A stretch of 64,000 nt of DNA from Rhizobium sp. Leaf262 (GCF_001422245.1 NZ_LMMM01000007.1:184225-248224); one strand, 5' to 3'. Numbered from the stretch's first letter, positions 1 to 8,568 are shown. A program made the numbers and translations. Notes: generated from the letters alone by a model not told the origin.

Positions 1-30
1 TTTCTTGTCCATCAGGGTCGAAAAAGTCAC
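1..30 (-). CDS. 5' end of a minus-strand gene, possibly YqgE/AlgH family (partial)
   Basis: Only the first ten codons are inside the window; the gene runs off the left edge. The reading frame reads VTFSTLMDKK from a GTG start at 30, and a GGAGG sits five bases upstream, which decides this start over an in-frame ATG at 75 that has no ribosome site. The S-T-L-x-D-K pattern resembles the start of rhizobial YqgE proteins, but ten residues are too few to be sure. The gene is divergent from the DsbD-like gene to its right. Confidence 0.4.
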   Translation of the reverse strand, partial: MTFSTLMDKK

Positions 31-189
31 TGGAGCCTCCGGTCTGCTGTACTCTGGCGTGAACAGGTACGGCATAGTGGTTGGTCATCGGGCAAGGATG
101 GGGCATAGAGGCCAATCAATCAACCGAAAATGATGACCTGCTCAAAATCGTAACTGGCCCCTTTTCGGATGTTAGGCTAGACCGAAAGC

Positions 190-1038
190 ATGAACGCCAA
201 GCTCTCTCTCTTTCTTCGCGCCCCCGTGCCGCTATTGACAATCATACTTGCACTGGCCTCCCCCCCGGTCCCGGCACAGGCCGACATAACGCAGTGGGAG
301 ACAAGTGAGGGCGGGCGCATGCGTGTCGTCAGCCTGCCTGCCGATGCCAGCGGACGCATCGAAGCCGCTTTGCAGATCGAACTCAAGCCAGGCTGGATCA
401 CCTATTGGCGCGAGCCCGGAGAAGCGGGCATCCCCCCGAAAATCACCATTGATCCCTCAAGCGGGGCAACGTTGACATCTCTGGACTTTCCCGTTCCCAA
501 ACTCATCGAGAATGGCGAGATCAGCGATATCGGCTACGATGCTTCCGTCAGCCTGCCCTTCGTCCTGCAGGCGCAGCCAGGATCAGACGAGAAAAACGCA
601 AGGTTGACGGCCTTTATCGGCGTGTGTCTGAACATCTGCATTCCCTTCGAGGCCAGTTTCGAACTGCGCAAGGACCACGGGAAAGCGGCGACGCAGGACG
701 AAACCGAAGCGGTCGCCGCTGCCAAGGTCGCCCTGCCCCATCCGCCGAATGACGACTTCAAGGTCCAGAATTTCCACATCACGCCAGACAAGACTTTGCT
801 GGGTGTCGAACTGCGTCTGCCCGAAAACGCCCCCAAAGAAACGGAAATCTTTGTTGCCGGACCCTCGGGCTACGCCTATTTCGAGCCGCAGAACATGGTG
901 CGCGACAAGCGCAAGCTGTCCTTCTACATGAACATCAAGGGCTTGCCGAAGTCCTACAATCCGCGCGGACAGCACTGGACGATTCTGGTTAAATCCGGTG
1001 AGCAGGTGATGGAAGCACCACTGGATTTCCCGGAGTAA
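190..1038 (+). CDS. Periplasmic DsbD N-terminal-domain-like protein
   Basis: The 282-residue product has a clear signal peptide (about residues 1-31, cut after PAQA), so it should be periplasmic. The rest resembles the N-terminal DsbD/ScsB-type domain, which passes electrons to periplasmic thiol partners. A Cys146-x3-Cys150 pair in the segment VCLNICIPFEA fits the redox pair of that domain. There is no membrane domain and no C-terminal thioredoxin domain, so it is a stand-alone module and not a full DsbD. It lies 77 bases before a peroxiredoxin gene on the same strand, and a link to thiol redox repair is plausible but inferred. The ATG at 190 has only a weak ribosome site. Confidence 0.72.
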   Translation: MNAKLSLFLRAPVPLLTIILALASPPVPAQADITQWETSEGGRMRVVSLPADASGRIEAALQIELKPGWITYWREPGEAGIPPKITIDPSSGATLTSLDFPVPKLIENGEISDIGYDASVSLPFVLQAQPGSDEKNARLTAFIGVCLNICIPFEASFELRKDHGKAATQDETEAVAAAKVALPHPPNDDFKVQNFHITPDKTLLGVELRLPENAPKETEIFVAGPSGYAYFEPQNMVRDKRKLSFYMNIKGLPKSYNPRGQHWTILVKSGEQVMEAPLDFPE

Positions 1039-1115
1039 GGGCAGCGGAATCCGTTGACGGCACCGCCAATTCATCCTCTATAGTCGCGCCTGATCATTGC
1101 CACAGGAGCGACAGC

Positions 1116-1601
1116 ATGACCATCAAGATCGGCGATAAACTTCCATCCGCAACCTTCAAGGAAAAGACACCCGACGGCCCAGTCGAAACCACCACAGATG
1201 CCTTGTTCGGCGGCAAGAAAGTGGTTGTCTTCGCCGTTCCCGGCGCCTTCACACCGACCTGCTCTTTGAACCATTTGCCCGGCTATCTCGAAAACCGCGA
1301 CGCCATTCTCGCGCGGGGCGTGGATGACATCGCCGTCATTTCAGTCAATGACTGGCACGTCATGGGCGCATGGGCCCAGTCGTCCGGCGGACAGGGAAAA
1401 ATCCATTTTCTGGCAGACTGGGACGCCTCCTTCACCAAAGCCCTTGGTCTCGACGCCGATCTTTCCGCCGGCAGCCTCGGCGTTCGCTCCAAGCGTTACT
1501 CCATGCTGGTCGAGGACGGCGTGGTCAAGTCGTTGAACGTCGAAGACAATCCAGGCCAGGCAACCGTATCGTCGGCTGCAACCATGATCGAACAGCTCTG
1601 A
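1116..1601 (+). CDS. Peroxiredoxin, Prx5-type
   Basis: The 161-residue protein is an atypical peroxiredoxin of the Prx5 (AhpC/TSA-Redoxin) group, which reduces hydrogen peroxide and alkyl hydroperoxides in the cytoplasm. The peroxidatic cysteine is Cys49 in the motif PGAFTPTCS, which is diagnostic for this group. Length and the N-terminal IGDKLPSATF segment match the family. CAGGAG stands before the ATG. The gene is followed within 20 bases by a strong GC-rich hairpin, so it probably ends its transcript here. No signal peptide is seen. Confidence 0.9.
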   Translation: MTIKIGDKLPSATFKEKTPDGPVETTTDALFGGKKVVVFAVPGAFTPTCSLNHLPGYLENRDAILARGVDDIAVISVNDWHVMGAWAQSSGGQGKIHFLADWDASFTKALGLDADLSAGSLGVRSKRYSMLVEDGVVKSLNVEDNPGQATVSSAATMIEQL

Positions 1602-1617
1602 TAAAGAGACGTTGAAA

Positions 1618-1640
1618 GCGGGCGGGTTTTTCCCGCCCGC
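1618..1640 (+). terminator. Strong hairpin after the peroxiredoxin gene
   Basis: A nine-base perfect stem (GCGGGCGGG with CCCGCCCGC) closes a TTTTT loop 16 bases after the stop codon. There is no clear T-tract after it, so it may act as a stabilising 3' hairpin or a weak terminator. Confidence 0.6.
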
Positions 1641-1719
1641 ATACATTCCACGCACCGTTATTTCCTTTTCCGTTATCCCGCCTTTTTGGTCCTTTACACC
1701 ACCTTCTTTTTGCCGCAAT

Positions 1720-1734
1720 TGTTATACCATAACA
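1720..1734. promoter_or_regulatory. Zur-like operator
   Basis: The 15-base sequence TGTTATACCATAACA is a palindrome with six-base arms. It resembles the AT-rich palindromes bound by the zinc-sensing repressor Zur in alphaproteobacteria. It lies about 30 bases before the small ORF that leads the zinc ABC transporter genes. A second, weaker palindrome overlaps the next 20 bases. The assignment rests on motif similarity and on the neighbouring zinc-type transporter. Confidence 0.55.
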
Positions 1735-1738
1735 GTAA

Positions 1739-1754
1739 CAATATAACATTATTG
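1739..1754. promoter_or_regulatory. Second palindrome in the zinc transporter promoter
   Basis: CAATATAACATTATTG has five-base inverted arms (CAATA and TATTG) around TAACAT and ends 11 bases before the first start codon of the operon. It may be a second Zur half-site pair or part of the promoter -10 region. Confidence 0.35.
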
Positions 1755-1765
1755 TGAGCAGATAG

Positions 1766-1888
1766 ATGCTGCATCGACTTTCGCTTTCGCACCTGCTTCG
1801 TCAGTCGGTGCCCTCCCGCCTCGCCATCGCTTTGCTCATTCTTTCACCGCTCTGGCTCGCCATATATTGGGCGGTTCTGCTGCCATGA
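1766..1888 (+). CDS. Small 40-residue membrane protein leading the zinc transporter genes
   Basis: An ATG at 1766 opens 40 codons: a basic N-terminus (MLHRLSLSHLLRQ) followed by one hydrophobic helix at about residues 19-39. Its stop codon overlaps the ATG of the transporter ATPase gene as ATGA, which is the usual sign of translational coupling. It follows directly after the Zur-like palindromes, so it would be the first gene of the transcript. I do not recognise a family. It could be a real small membrane partner of the transporter or only a leader that sets translation of the ATPase. The ribosome site is weak, so reality of the protein is uncertain. Confidence 0.5.
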   Translation: MLHRLSLSHLLRQSVPSRLAIALLILSPLWLAIYWAVLLP

Positions 1889-2628
1889 CGGATGCCGCTT
1901 TTCTTTCGATCGACAATCTTACGGTCGCCTATGATCGGCATCCTGCCGTACATCATGTCTCGGGCCGTTTCGAACAGGGCAGCCTGACAGCCATTGCCGG
2001 GCCCAATGGCGCGGGCAAATCGACGCTATTGAAAGCCATCATCGGCGATATCAGGCCATCGGAAGGTCGCATCATGCACGATCTCGGCAAGGCCGAGATC
2101 GGCTATCTTCCGCAGGCCGCCGACATCAACAGACGCTTCCCCATTTCCGTGCTGGACACGGTGCTTCTGGGTGCCTGGAAAATTGCCGGGGCCTTTGGCG
2201 GCATCGACAAGCACCATGAGAGACGCGCCGAGGCAGCACTGGCGACGGTCGGGCTGGGCGGCTTCGAACGCCGTTCGATTGGCGCATTGTCCGCTGGCCA
2301 GTTCCAGCGGGTGCTATTTGCCCGCCTGTTGATGCAGGATGCCCGCCTGATCCTTCTCGATGAGCCGTTTACGGCCATCGATGCCCGTACGACACGCGAT
2401 CTACTCGCGATTGTCGACCGATGGCATGCGGAGGGCCGCACCGTGATTGCCGTCCTGCACGACTTCGACCAGGTGCGCAGGCATTTTCCCGATACCCTGC
2501 TGATTGCCAGGGAGCTAATCGCCTGGGGCCCGACGCAACAGGCCATGTCCCCGGTCAATCTCCTGCGCGCCCGCATCATGGCCGAGCGGTGGGACGACAA
2601 AAGCGAAGTGTGTGAGCCCGCAGCATGA
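1885..2628 (+). CDS. Metal (zinc-type) ABC transporter, ATP-binding protein
   Basis: The 247-residue protein is the ATPase of a manganese/zinc/iron-type ABC importer (AztA/ZnuC/TroB group). The Walker A motif GPNGAGKST is at about residues 39-47, the signature LSAGQFQR at about 140 and Walker B LILLDEP at about 160, with a switch histidine in VLHD. I place the start at the ATG at 1885, which overlaps the stop of the 40-residue ORF; a TTG at 1867 would add six residues without a ribosome site. It overlaps the permease gene by four bases. Zinc is inferred from the Zur-like promoter; manganese is possible. Confidence 0.85.
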   Translation: MTDAAFLSIDNLTVAYDRHPAVHHVSGRFEQGSLTAIAGPNGAGKSTLLKAIIGDIRPSEGRIMHDLGKAEIGYLPQAADINRRFPISVLDTVLLGAWKIAGAFGGIDKHHERRAEAALATVGLGGFERRSIGALSAGQFQRVLFARLLMQDARLILLDEPFTAIDARTTRDLLAIVDRWHAEGRTVIAVLHDFDQVRRHFPDTLLIARELIAWGPTQQAMSPVNLLRARIMAERWDDKSEVCEPAA

Positions 2629-3497
2629 CCGCCTATGATCTCTTCATCGCACCATTTCAGGATTACGGGTTCATGCGCCGGGCACTGGTTGCGTGCTTAT
2701 GCCTTGCGGCGGGGGCAAGCCCGATCGGCGTGTTCCTGATGTTACGGCGCATGAGCCTGATGGGCGATGCGCTGAGCCATGCCATCCTGCCGGGAGCCGC
2801 CATCGGTTATCTCATCGCCGGGTCACTCTCGCTGACGGCCATGGGTTTTGGCGGATTGATCGCCGGGCTTTCCGTCGCATTGCTCTCCGGTATCGTCAGC
2901 CGCATCACACCGTTGCAGGAGGATGCGAGTTTTGCCAGCTTCTACCTCGCATCGCTGGCGCTCGGCGTGCTGATCGTGTCTCTGCGCGGTTCCAATGTCG
3001 ATCTTCTGCACGTGCTGTTCGGCACCATTCTGGCCATCGATTCGTTCGCGCTTTACCAGATCGGCATCATCACCTCTCTCACCCTCGTCGTTCTTGCCAT
3101 CATTTACCGCCCTCTTGTCACGGAATGCTTCGACCCCGGCTTTCTTCGGGCGGTTGGCGGGCGCGGGCCGGCATATCACGTCCTTTTTCTCATCCTCGTG
3201 GTCATCAATCTGGTGGCAAGCTTTCAGGCTCTGGGCACGCTGATGGCGGTGGGACTGATGATGCTGCCTGCCGCCATTGCGCAATTGTGGACGCGCAGCC
3301 TGCCTTCCATGTTGATGCTGGCCGCACTCAGTGCTGCCGTCTCCGGCTATCTGGGGCTGGTGGTGTCCTACCATCTCGAGCTGGCTTCCGGCCCGACCAT
3401 CATCATGGCCGCGACCCTGCTTTACGGACTGTCCATTCTGGCCGCGCCTGCGGGGCTGGCCGGACGCTATTTCACCCGCCCGCATCTGAAGGGCTAA
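2625..3497 (+). CDS. Metal ABC transporter, permease (ABC-3 family)
   Basis: The 290-residue protein is a hydrophobic inner-membrane permease of the ABC-3 family with about eight or nine membrane helices. The segment MLRRMSLMGDALSHAILPG is the family hallmark near the N-terminus, and the loop that contacts the ATPase follows it. The start overlaps the ATPase stop as ATGA and the substrate-binding protein gene follows after 15 bases, so the three form one operon. Confidence 0.88.
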   Translation: MTAYDLFIAPFQDYGFMRRALVACLCLAAGASPIGVFLMLRRMSLMGDALSHAILPGAAIGYLIAGSLSLTAMGFGGLIAGLSVALLSGIVSRITPLQEDASFASFYLASLALGVLIVSLRGSNVDLLHVLFGTILAIDSFALYQIGIITSLTLVVLAIIYRPLVTECFDPGFLRAVGGRGPAYHVLFLILVVINLVASFQALGTLMAVGLMMLPAAIAQLWTRSLPSMLMLAALSAAVSGYLGLVVSYHLELASGPTIIMAATLLYGLSILAAPAGLAGRYFTRPHLKG

Positions 3498-3512
3498 CAC
3501 CGGAGACCTGCC

Positions 3513-4409
3513 ATGCTATCGCGAACTCTGCTCCTGACTGCTGCCATCCCTGCCCTCATTGCCTACGCCTCACCCGTTTCCGCTGCGCAGTTGAAGACCG
3601 TCGCATCCTTCACCGTGCTTGCGGATGTGGTCAAACAGGTGGGTGGCAACCATGTTACCGTCACCAGCCTGGTCAAGCCGGATGGCGACCCGCATGAGTT
3701 CGAGCCATCACCTTCAGATGCCAAGAACCTGAAGGCCGCAGATGTCGTATTCGTCAGTGGTCTTGGTCTCGAAGGCTGGATGGATCGTCTGATTTCCGCA
3801 TCGGGCTATAAGGGAACCCCGGTCACGGTCTCGCAGGGCATCAAGACCCGCGAGATGGACGAGGACGGGAAAACCGTAACCGATCCGCATGTCTGGAACA
3901 GCCCGGTCAACGTCAAGATCTGGGTGGAAAACGTCGAAACCGCCCTTGCAGCCGCCGATCCCGCCGACAAGGATGATTTCAAAGCCAATGCGCAGGCCTA
4001 TCTGAAGAAACTCGACGATCTCAACAGCTTTGCCCATGCCAAGTTCGATTCCATTCCGGAAGACCGCCGCAAGGTGCTGACGAGCCACGATGCCTTCGGC
4101 TATTTCGGGCGCGAGTACAAGATAACGTTCCTTTCTCCGCTTGGCGTTTCCACCGAAACAGAGGCGTCAGCCGGCGATGTCGCCAAGCTGATCGAACAGA
4201 TCAAGACGGAACATGTGAAGACCTATTTCTTCGAAAATTCCAACGATCCGCGTCTGGTTAAACAGGTGGCAAAGGCCACGGGCGCACAGCCCGGTGGCGA
4301 GCTCTATGTCGAGTCTCTTTCCAAGGCCAAGGGACCTGCACCGACCTATGAAAAGATGTTCCGATACAATATAGAGCAGATTGCAGCAGCAATCACCAAG
4401 TCCAGCTGA
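3513..4409 (+). CDS. Metal ABC transporter, periplasmic substrate-binding protein
   Basis: The 298-residue protein is a cluster 9 (ZnuA/TroA/AztC-type) metal-binding protein. A signal peptide covers about residues 1-25 (PVSAA). Likely metal ligands are His61 (DPHEFEPS), His126 (DPHVWNS) and His192 (SHDAFGYF). The fourth position, usually an aspartate late in the chain, appears to be Glu267 in YVESLS. The His-rich loop of classical ZnuA is absent; the matching loop is short and acidic. Three histidines favour zinc over manganese. It is the last gene of the operon. Confidence 0.88.
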   Translation: MLSRTLLLTAAIPALIAYASPVSAAQLKTVASFTVLADVVKQVGGNHVTVTSLVKPDGDPHEFEPSPSDAKNLKAADVVFVSGLGLEGWMDRLISASGYKGTPVTVSQGIKTREMDEDGKTVTDPHVWNSPVNVKIWVENVETALAAADPADKDDFKANAQAYLKKLDDLNSFAHAKFDSIPEDRRKVLTSHDAFGYFGREYKITFLSPLGVSTETEASAGDVAKLIEQIKTEHVKTYFFENSNDPRLVKQVAKATGAQPGGELYVESLSKAKGPAPTYEKMFRYNIEQIAAAITKSS

Positions 4410-4427
4410 CGCATCGAGGGTCTGGAC

Positions 4428-4456
4428 GGTCTACGGCGGTCGTTCCGCCGCAGACC
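4428..4456. terminator. Hairpin between convergent genes
   Basis: A 12-base stem with one A-C mismatch (GGTCTACGGCGG with CCGCCGCAGACC) and a TCGTT loop lies between the ends of the convergent substrate-binding protein and Dabb genes. There is no clear T-tract. Confidence 0.45.
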
Positions 4457-4460
4457 GCTA

Positions 4461-4769
4461 TCATGTAGCCATATCGAAAACGAGCAGTCCTGCCGCTCCG
4501 CCATCGGTCAGACCGATCAACCGCTCGCCGACGTCGATATGTTGCGGATGCGCAAGATATTCGTCACGCGCCTCGATGCTGTCAAGCGTGACGATAAAAC
4601 CGTCGAGAAAGCCACCGTTCAGCCCTTCGGACGAAACATTCTGCCCGCATTTGACGTCGATGATGCCGGGGATGACATCCTTGAGCGCGGTGATCGCCTC
4701 GTAAATCGCCAGTTTTTCAGAGCTGGCCGTTGCGGATTTGAAGCGCACGAAAACGCAATGTGAGATCAT
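4461..4769 (-). CDS. Dabb-domain (stress-responsive alpha/beta barrel) protein
   Basis: The 102-residue protein matches the small dimeric alpha/beta barrel (Dabb) family in length and layout: an N-terminal HCVFVRFK strand, a helix, the segment GFDGFIVTL-like (here GGFLDGFIVTL) and the YLAHPQHIDVGERL helix. Members are stress-induced or act as small enzymes; the substrate here is unknown. A ribosome site (AGGAAGAGGGACCCCCA) precedes the ATG at 4769. It is downstream of rnhA on the same strand, with 87 bases between. Confidence 0.8.
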   Translation of the reverse strand: MISHCVFVRFKSATASSEKLAIYEAITALKDVIPGIIDVKCGQNVSSEGLNGGFLDGFIVTLDSIEARDEYLAHPQHIDVGERLIGLTDGGAAGLLVFDMAT

Positions 4770-4856
4770 TGGGGGTCCCTCTTCCTGATTATTTTATTGT
4801 TCAGTGATAGTTAGGCTAGCCGGTACGATCCGCAACCCCAGTAAAACACCTGTCTG

Positions 4857-5297
4857 TTACCGCCGTTTGAACGGCTCCATGCCCTTGCGCGCAAGTTCGT
4901 CGGCGCGTTCGTTTTCGGGGTGTCCGGCATGGCCCTTGACCCAGTGCAGGGTGACCTTGTGGCGTTCACGCGCCAGTTCCAGTGCCTGCCAGAGCTCGAC
5001 ATTCTTCACCGGCTTGTTTTCGGCGGTCTTCCAGCCTTTTTTCTTCCAGCCGAAAATCCACTTGGTGATGCCGTCCTTCACATAGGCGCTGTCGGTGTAG
5101 AGATCGACCTCGCAGGGCAATTTCAGGGCGTTGAGCGATGAGATGGCCGCCATCAACTCCATGCGGTTGTTGGTAGTTTCGGCCTCACCGCCGCAGAGTT
5201 CCTTTTCGGTTTCGCCGTAACGAAGGACCGCGCCCCAGCCGCCCGGCCCCGGATTGCCCGAGCAGGCGCCATCGGTGAAAATATCGACATGCTTCAT
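4857..5297 (-). CDS. rnhA: Ribonuclease HI
   Basis: The 146-residue protein cuts RNA in RNA-DNA hybrids, for example R-loops and primers. Catalytic residues are visible: Asp9 ([14 protein letters not shown]), Glu47 (NNRMEL), Asp69 (YTDSAYV) and an Asp in the C-terminal NERADELA motif. The basic handle (WKKKGWKT) seen in bacterial RNase HI is present. The start codon overlaps the thrB stop as ATGA, an arrangement I know from rhizobia, so the two are translationally coupled. Confidence 0.96.
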   Translation of the reverse strand: MKHVDIFTDGACSGNPGPGGWGAVLRYGETEKELCGGEAETTNNRMELMAAISSLNALKLPCEVDLYTDSAYVKDGITKWIFGWKKKGWKTAENKPVKNVELWQALELARERHKVTLHWVKGHAGHPENERADELARKGMEPFKRR

Positions 5298-6262
5298 GGT
5301 GCGGTCAATCCATACTCGGCAACATTGCTGACGCCACGGTGGAAACGCAGCTTGCGCAGATATTCCAGCGGGTCCTTCTTGACCACCAGCGCCCCCTCCG
5401 GAGTCGTCAGCCAGTCATAGAGACGCGTGAGGAAAAAGCGTAGCGCCGAACCGCGCGCCAGAAGTGGCAGCGCATCGAGCTCGGCTTCGCTCATGGGCCG
5501 CACGGACTGATAACCTTCCAGCAGCGCCTTGCCTTTGGTTACGTTGTAGGAACCGTCTTTTTCAAAGCACCAGGCATTGAGGCAGATCGACACGTCATAG
5601 GCCAGAAAATCATTGCAGGCGAAGTAGAAGTCAATCAGGCCGGACAGCTCGTCGCCAAGGAAAAAGACGTTGTCCTGAAACAGATCGGCATGGATGACGC
5701 CAGCTGGCAAATTCTTCGGCCAGTGAGCGGCGAGATCATCGAGATCGGCGCGGATTTCCTGCTGCAATCCCTTCTCGACCTCGTCGGCGCGGGCTTCGGA
5801 TTTATCCCACAGCACCTTCCAACCCTCGACGGAGAGCGCGTTCGGGCGCTTGAGTTCGAAGCCTTCACCCGCGACATGCATGGCGGCCAGCGCCTTGCCA
5901 ACTTCCCGGCAATGGCGGGCCTCTGGCTTGCGCAGCCACATGCCTTCCAGAAACGAGATGAGCGCGGCAGGTCGACCTGAAAGCTCACCCAGCAATTCAC
6001 CGTCATGGCGCGGCAATGGCAAAGGACAAGACAGGCCCTTTGCGAACAAGTGCTGTTTCAGGCCCAGAAAGAATGGCAGGTCCGATTTCTCGACGCGCTT
6101 TTCATACAGCGTGAGGATCAGCGGGTCTTTCGTGGTGTGCAGCAGGAAATTGGTGTTTTCGACACCCTCGGCAATGCCCTTATAGGAGGTCAGCTCACCG
6201 ACATCATATTGCGTGAGAAAATGCTTCAGATCGTCTTCGCTGATATCGGTGTAGACTGCCAA
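5294..6262 (-). CDS. thrB: Homoserine kinase, type II
   Basis: The 322-residue protein phosphorylates homoserine on the way to threonine. It belongs to the aminoglycoside-phosphotransferase-like fold used by alphaproteobacteria and pseudomonads, not the GHMP fold of E. coli ThrB. The catalytic loop is [13 protein letters not shown] and the metal-binding segment is GLIDFYFA. The start appears to be TTG at 6262 (TTG GCA GTC TAC): the family N-terminus MAVYTDIS begins here and no ATG lies in frame nearby. It overlaps rnhA by four bases. Confidence 0.94.
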   Translation of the reverse strand: MAVYTDISEDDLKHFLTQYDVGELTSYKGIAEGVENTNFLLHTTKDPLILTLYEKRVEKSDLPFFLGLKQHLFAKGLSCPLPLPRHDGELLGELSGRPAALISFLEGMWLRKPEARHCREVGKALAAMHVAGEGFELKRPNALSVEGWKVLWDKSEARADEVEKGLQQEIRADLDDLAAHWPKNLPAGVIHADLFQDNVFFLGDELSGLIDFYFACNDFLAYDVSICLNAWCFEKDGSYNVTKGKALLEGYQSVRPMSEAELDALPLLARGSALRFFLTRLYDWLTTPEGALVVKKDPLEYLRKLRFHRGVSNVAEYGLTAP

Positions 6263-6301
6263 TTTATGATCTCTTGTGCGGGGAAAACGGGATGGGAGAA
6301 C

Positions 6302-7348
6302 TCAAACCGCAGGTGCTGGTTTCGGCGGCAGGGCATCGCTGGCGGTGCCATTGACGAAGGCCATGTCCTGCGTCGTCAGTTCGATATCGCGCAATTCACG
6401 ATTGACGAGGAAATGCTCTGTCTCTTCCACCGTTACGGCCAGATCGAGCGTCGTCTCGTAACGCGCCTTGAAGGCCTGGATAATCTCGTCGACGATGACC
6501 TCTGGAGCAGAGGCACCGGCAGAAAGGCCGACCGTCTGCACGTCGCCGATCTCGTTCCAGTCTATTTCAGCGGCGCGCTGCACCAGCACGGAGCGTTTGG
6601 CACCAGCGCGCAGCGCCACTTCCACCAACCGCTTGGAGTTGGAAGAGTTCGGCGCACCGACGACGATGAAGAGATCGCAACCCGGCGCTGCCTGTTTGAC
6701 CGCATCCTGCCGGTTGGTGGTGGCGTAACAGATGCTGTCTGCTGCAGGTGCCTGCATGGCCGGAAAACGTTCCTGAAGCTTGGCAATGACGCCAGCCGTA
6801 TCATCCACCGAAAGGGTCGTCTGCGTGACGAAGCCGAGATTTTCGGTATCTGCAGGCTGATACTGGGCTGCATCCTCAACCGTTTCGACCAGCGACACGG
6901 AACCCTCTGGCAGTTGGCCCATGGTGCCGATGACTTCGGGATGGCCCGCATGGCCGATCAGCACGACGTGGCGACCCAAACGCTGGTGGCGCATGGCCTG
7001 CTTGTGAACCTTGGAGACCAATGGGCAGGTCGCATCCAGATAAAACAGGTTTCTGGCCTGCGCATCTTCTGGAACGGATTTCGGCACGCCATGGGCGGAA
7101 AAGACCACCGGCTGCTGGCGATGTTCGGCGGGAATTTCGTTCAGTTCTTCGACGAAAATCGCGCCTTTGGCCTCGAGACCCTCGACGACATAACGGTTAT
7201 GGACGATTTCGTGGCGCACATAGACGGGGGCGCCATAGGCTTTCAAGGCCAGCACGACGATCTGGATGGCGCGATCGACACCGGCGCAGAAGCCGCGCGG
7301 GCCACAGAGCCTGATGGTCAGAGGTGGTTTGGAAACGGCGATATTCAT
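6302..7348 (-). CDS. ispH: 4-hydroxy-3-methylbut-2-enyl diphosphate reductase
   Basis: The 348-residue protein is the last enzyme of the non-mevalonate isoprenoid pathway and makes IPP and DMAPP using a [4Fe-4S] cluster. The three cluster cysteines are in GFCAGVDRA (Cys21), DATCPLV and [11 protein letters not shown]. The HGVP and TNRQ substrate motifs are intact. A GGAGAAGG ribosome site precedes the ATG. Dxs of the same pathway lies at 34.5 kb. It is in a minus-strand run with SURF1 and thrB. Confidence 0.97.
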   Translation of the reverse strand: MNIAVSKPPLTIRLCGPRGFCAGVDRAIQIVVLALKAYGAPVYVRHEIVHNRYVVEGLEAKGAIFVEELNEIPAEHRQQPVVFSAHGVPKSVPEDAQARNLFYLDATCPLVSKVHKQAMRHQRLGRHVVLIGHAGHPEVIGTMGQLPEGSVSLVETVEDAAQYQPADTENLGFVTQTTLSVDDTAGVIAKLQERFPAMQAPAADSICYATTNRQDAVKQAAPGCDLFIVVGAPNSSNSKRLVEVALRAGAKRSVLVQRAAEIDWNEIGDVQTVGLSAGASAPEVIVDEIIQAFKARYETTLDLAVTVEETEHFLVNRELRDIELTTQDMAFVNGTASDALPPKPAPAV

Positions 7349-7372
7349 TCCTTCTCCTTCAGCCTCCCTGCG

Positions 7373-8149
7373 TCATTTCCTGGAATTTCTTACGCCCCGG
7401 ACATAGGCAAAACCGACCACGATGACAAGAGCGAGCGCCAGTCCGTACCATGTAATCGCATATTGAAGGTGATTATTCGGCAGATCGATCAGCGTCACGC
7501 CACCCTTTGGCCAGCCGCCGGGATTGGGTGCGGCGTTGGCATCCACGAAAAACGGAACGAGTTCAGCCGGTGGAATAGCGGCGCGTCTGGCCATGGCCGA
7601 CCAGTCTTTCCAGTAATAGATGTTCTTCGTCAGATCGTTTTCCGGCAGCAGGCTGGACGGCTTGGCTGAAAGCCGCGCCCGTGCGAGACCTTCCACCGAA
7701 ACGACGCCGCCCACGTCTCCCGCCTGACGTTTCGACAGCTCTTTCAGGTCGTAGGGCACGAAGCCACGATTGACGAAAATGGCGCGACCATCGCTCAGGC
7801 GCAGGGGCGTATAGATGTAATAGCCGGTTTGCCCCTCGAAGGTCGCGAAGAAATGCTGCTCTTTCGTATGGTCGTAGGTGCCGGAAAGCGAGACAGTGCG
7901 GTATTCGATGTCACCACCGGATGCCGCCAGCGCTTCGATATCCGCAAGAGGTGCGGGCGCAGCGTGGATACGGTGCTGGATATCGGACAGAAGCGCCTCT
8001 TTCCAGTACATGCGCTTGACCTGCCACGTGCCGAGCGAAACCAGAATGATGAGGGCAAGCAGGACGAGCGGGGCTGCAAACCACAGGCCGCGATGCGAAG
8101 GCTTGGCAAGCGCGCTATCAGTCACGATCAAGCCTGCCTTCACTGGCAT
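7373..8149 (-). CDS. SURF1 family cytochrome oxidase assembly protein
   Basis: The protein (258 residues from the ATG at 8149) has the SURF1 layout: one helix near the N-terminus (about 23-41), a periplasmic domain and a C-terminal helix (about 232-250). The LGTWQVKR and FVNRGFVP segments are SURF1 hallmarks. It supports heme a insertion into subunit I of aa3 oxidase. A GTG at 8125, overlapping the DUF983 stop, is at least as likely as the start because the ATG at 8149 lies inside the DUF983 gene without a ribosome site. It sits by the oxidase genes it serves. Confidence 0.9.
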   Translation of the reverse strand: MPVKAGLIVTDSALAKPSHRGLWFAAPLVLLALIILVSLGTWQVKRMYWKEALLSDIQHRIHAAPAPLADIEALAASGGDIEYRTVSLSGTYDHTKEQHFFATFEGQTGYYIYTPLRLSDGRAIFVNRGFVPYDLKELSKRQAGDVGGVVSVEGLARARLSAKPSSLLPENDLTKNIYYWKDWSAMARRAAIPPAELVPFFVDANAAPNPGGWPKGGVTLIDLPNNHLQYAITWYGLALALVIVVGFAYVRGVRNSRK

Positions 8150-8501
8150 TGTTGCGATATTGCAGAGCGATCATGATGCCCTTCATTTTCTTGAGCAGAA
8201 CGAGCGAAAGGATAATGGCCGTTGGAATCCAGATCAAGGCATGCAGCCAGACGGGCGGCGCAAAGCGCGCGTCGAACCACAGCGCCATGCCGATGATGAG
8301 AAAGCCGACGATCAGCATGACGAAAACGGCGGGTCCCTCGCCCGCATCCGCAAAGGCGTAGTCCAGACCGCAGGCGCTGCACCTGGGTTTCAGCTTCAGA
8401 AAACCGTCGAACAGCCGTCCATGGCCGCAGCGCGGGCAACAGCCGCGCAGACCGACTTTGACCGGGTCTACCGGGGGAAACGTTTCGCCGTCCTGCGTCA
8501 T
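8118..8501 (-). CDS. DUF983 membrane protein with zinc-ribbon-like cysteines
   Basis: The 127-residue protein has four N-terminal cysteines in a CPRCG and CSACG arrangement (Cys22, Cys25, Cys41, Cys44), followed by two membrane helices at about 57-77 and 85-105. This is the DUF983 layout, found next to oxidase genes in alphaproteobacteria; its role is not established. I chose the ATG at 8501 because GAGG precedes it; an upstream in-frame codon at 8543 would fall inside the ctaE terminator. Confidence 0.85.
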   Translation of the reverse strand: MTQDGETFPPVDPVKVGLRGCCPRCGHGRLFDGFLKLKPRCSACGLDYAFADAGEGPAVFVMLIVGFLIIGMALWFDARFAPPVWLHALIWIPTAIILSLVLLKKMKGIMIALQYRNNASEGRLDRD

Positions 8502-8534
8502 CGAAACCTCGTCGTTTGGCCTATAGGGTCCGCA

Positions 8535-8568
8535 GAAAAACAAAGGGCGGCACGCGCCGCCCTTTGTT
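8535..8568 (-). terminator. Intrinsic terminator of the oxidase cluster
   Basis: A perfect 13-base stem (8539-8551 with 8556-8568) and an ACGC loop are followed, reading on the minus strand, by five T residues. It lies between ctaE and DUF983 and should end the ctaC-to-ctaE transcript. Confidence 0.85.

Noticed and set aside
2693..3697. 334-codon open frame on the plus strand in another phase over the ABC permease
   Set aside because: The permease frame carries the ABC-3 motifs and is translationally coupled to the ATPase; this one is rich in Arg and His and shows no helices.
4381..4763. Plus-strand frames opposite the Dabb gene
   Set aside because: The minus-strand Dabb protein is complete with start and ribosome site.
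6005..7669. 554-codon open frame on the plus strand across thrB, ispH and SURF1
   Set aside because: It is antisense to three recognised genes and has no known motif.
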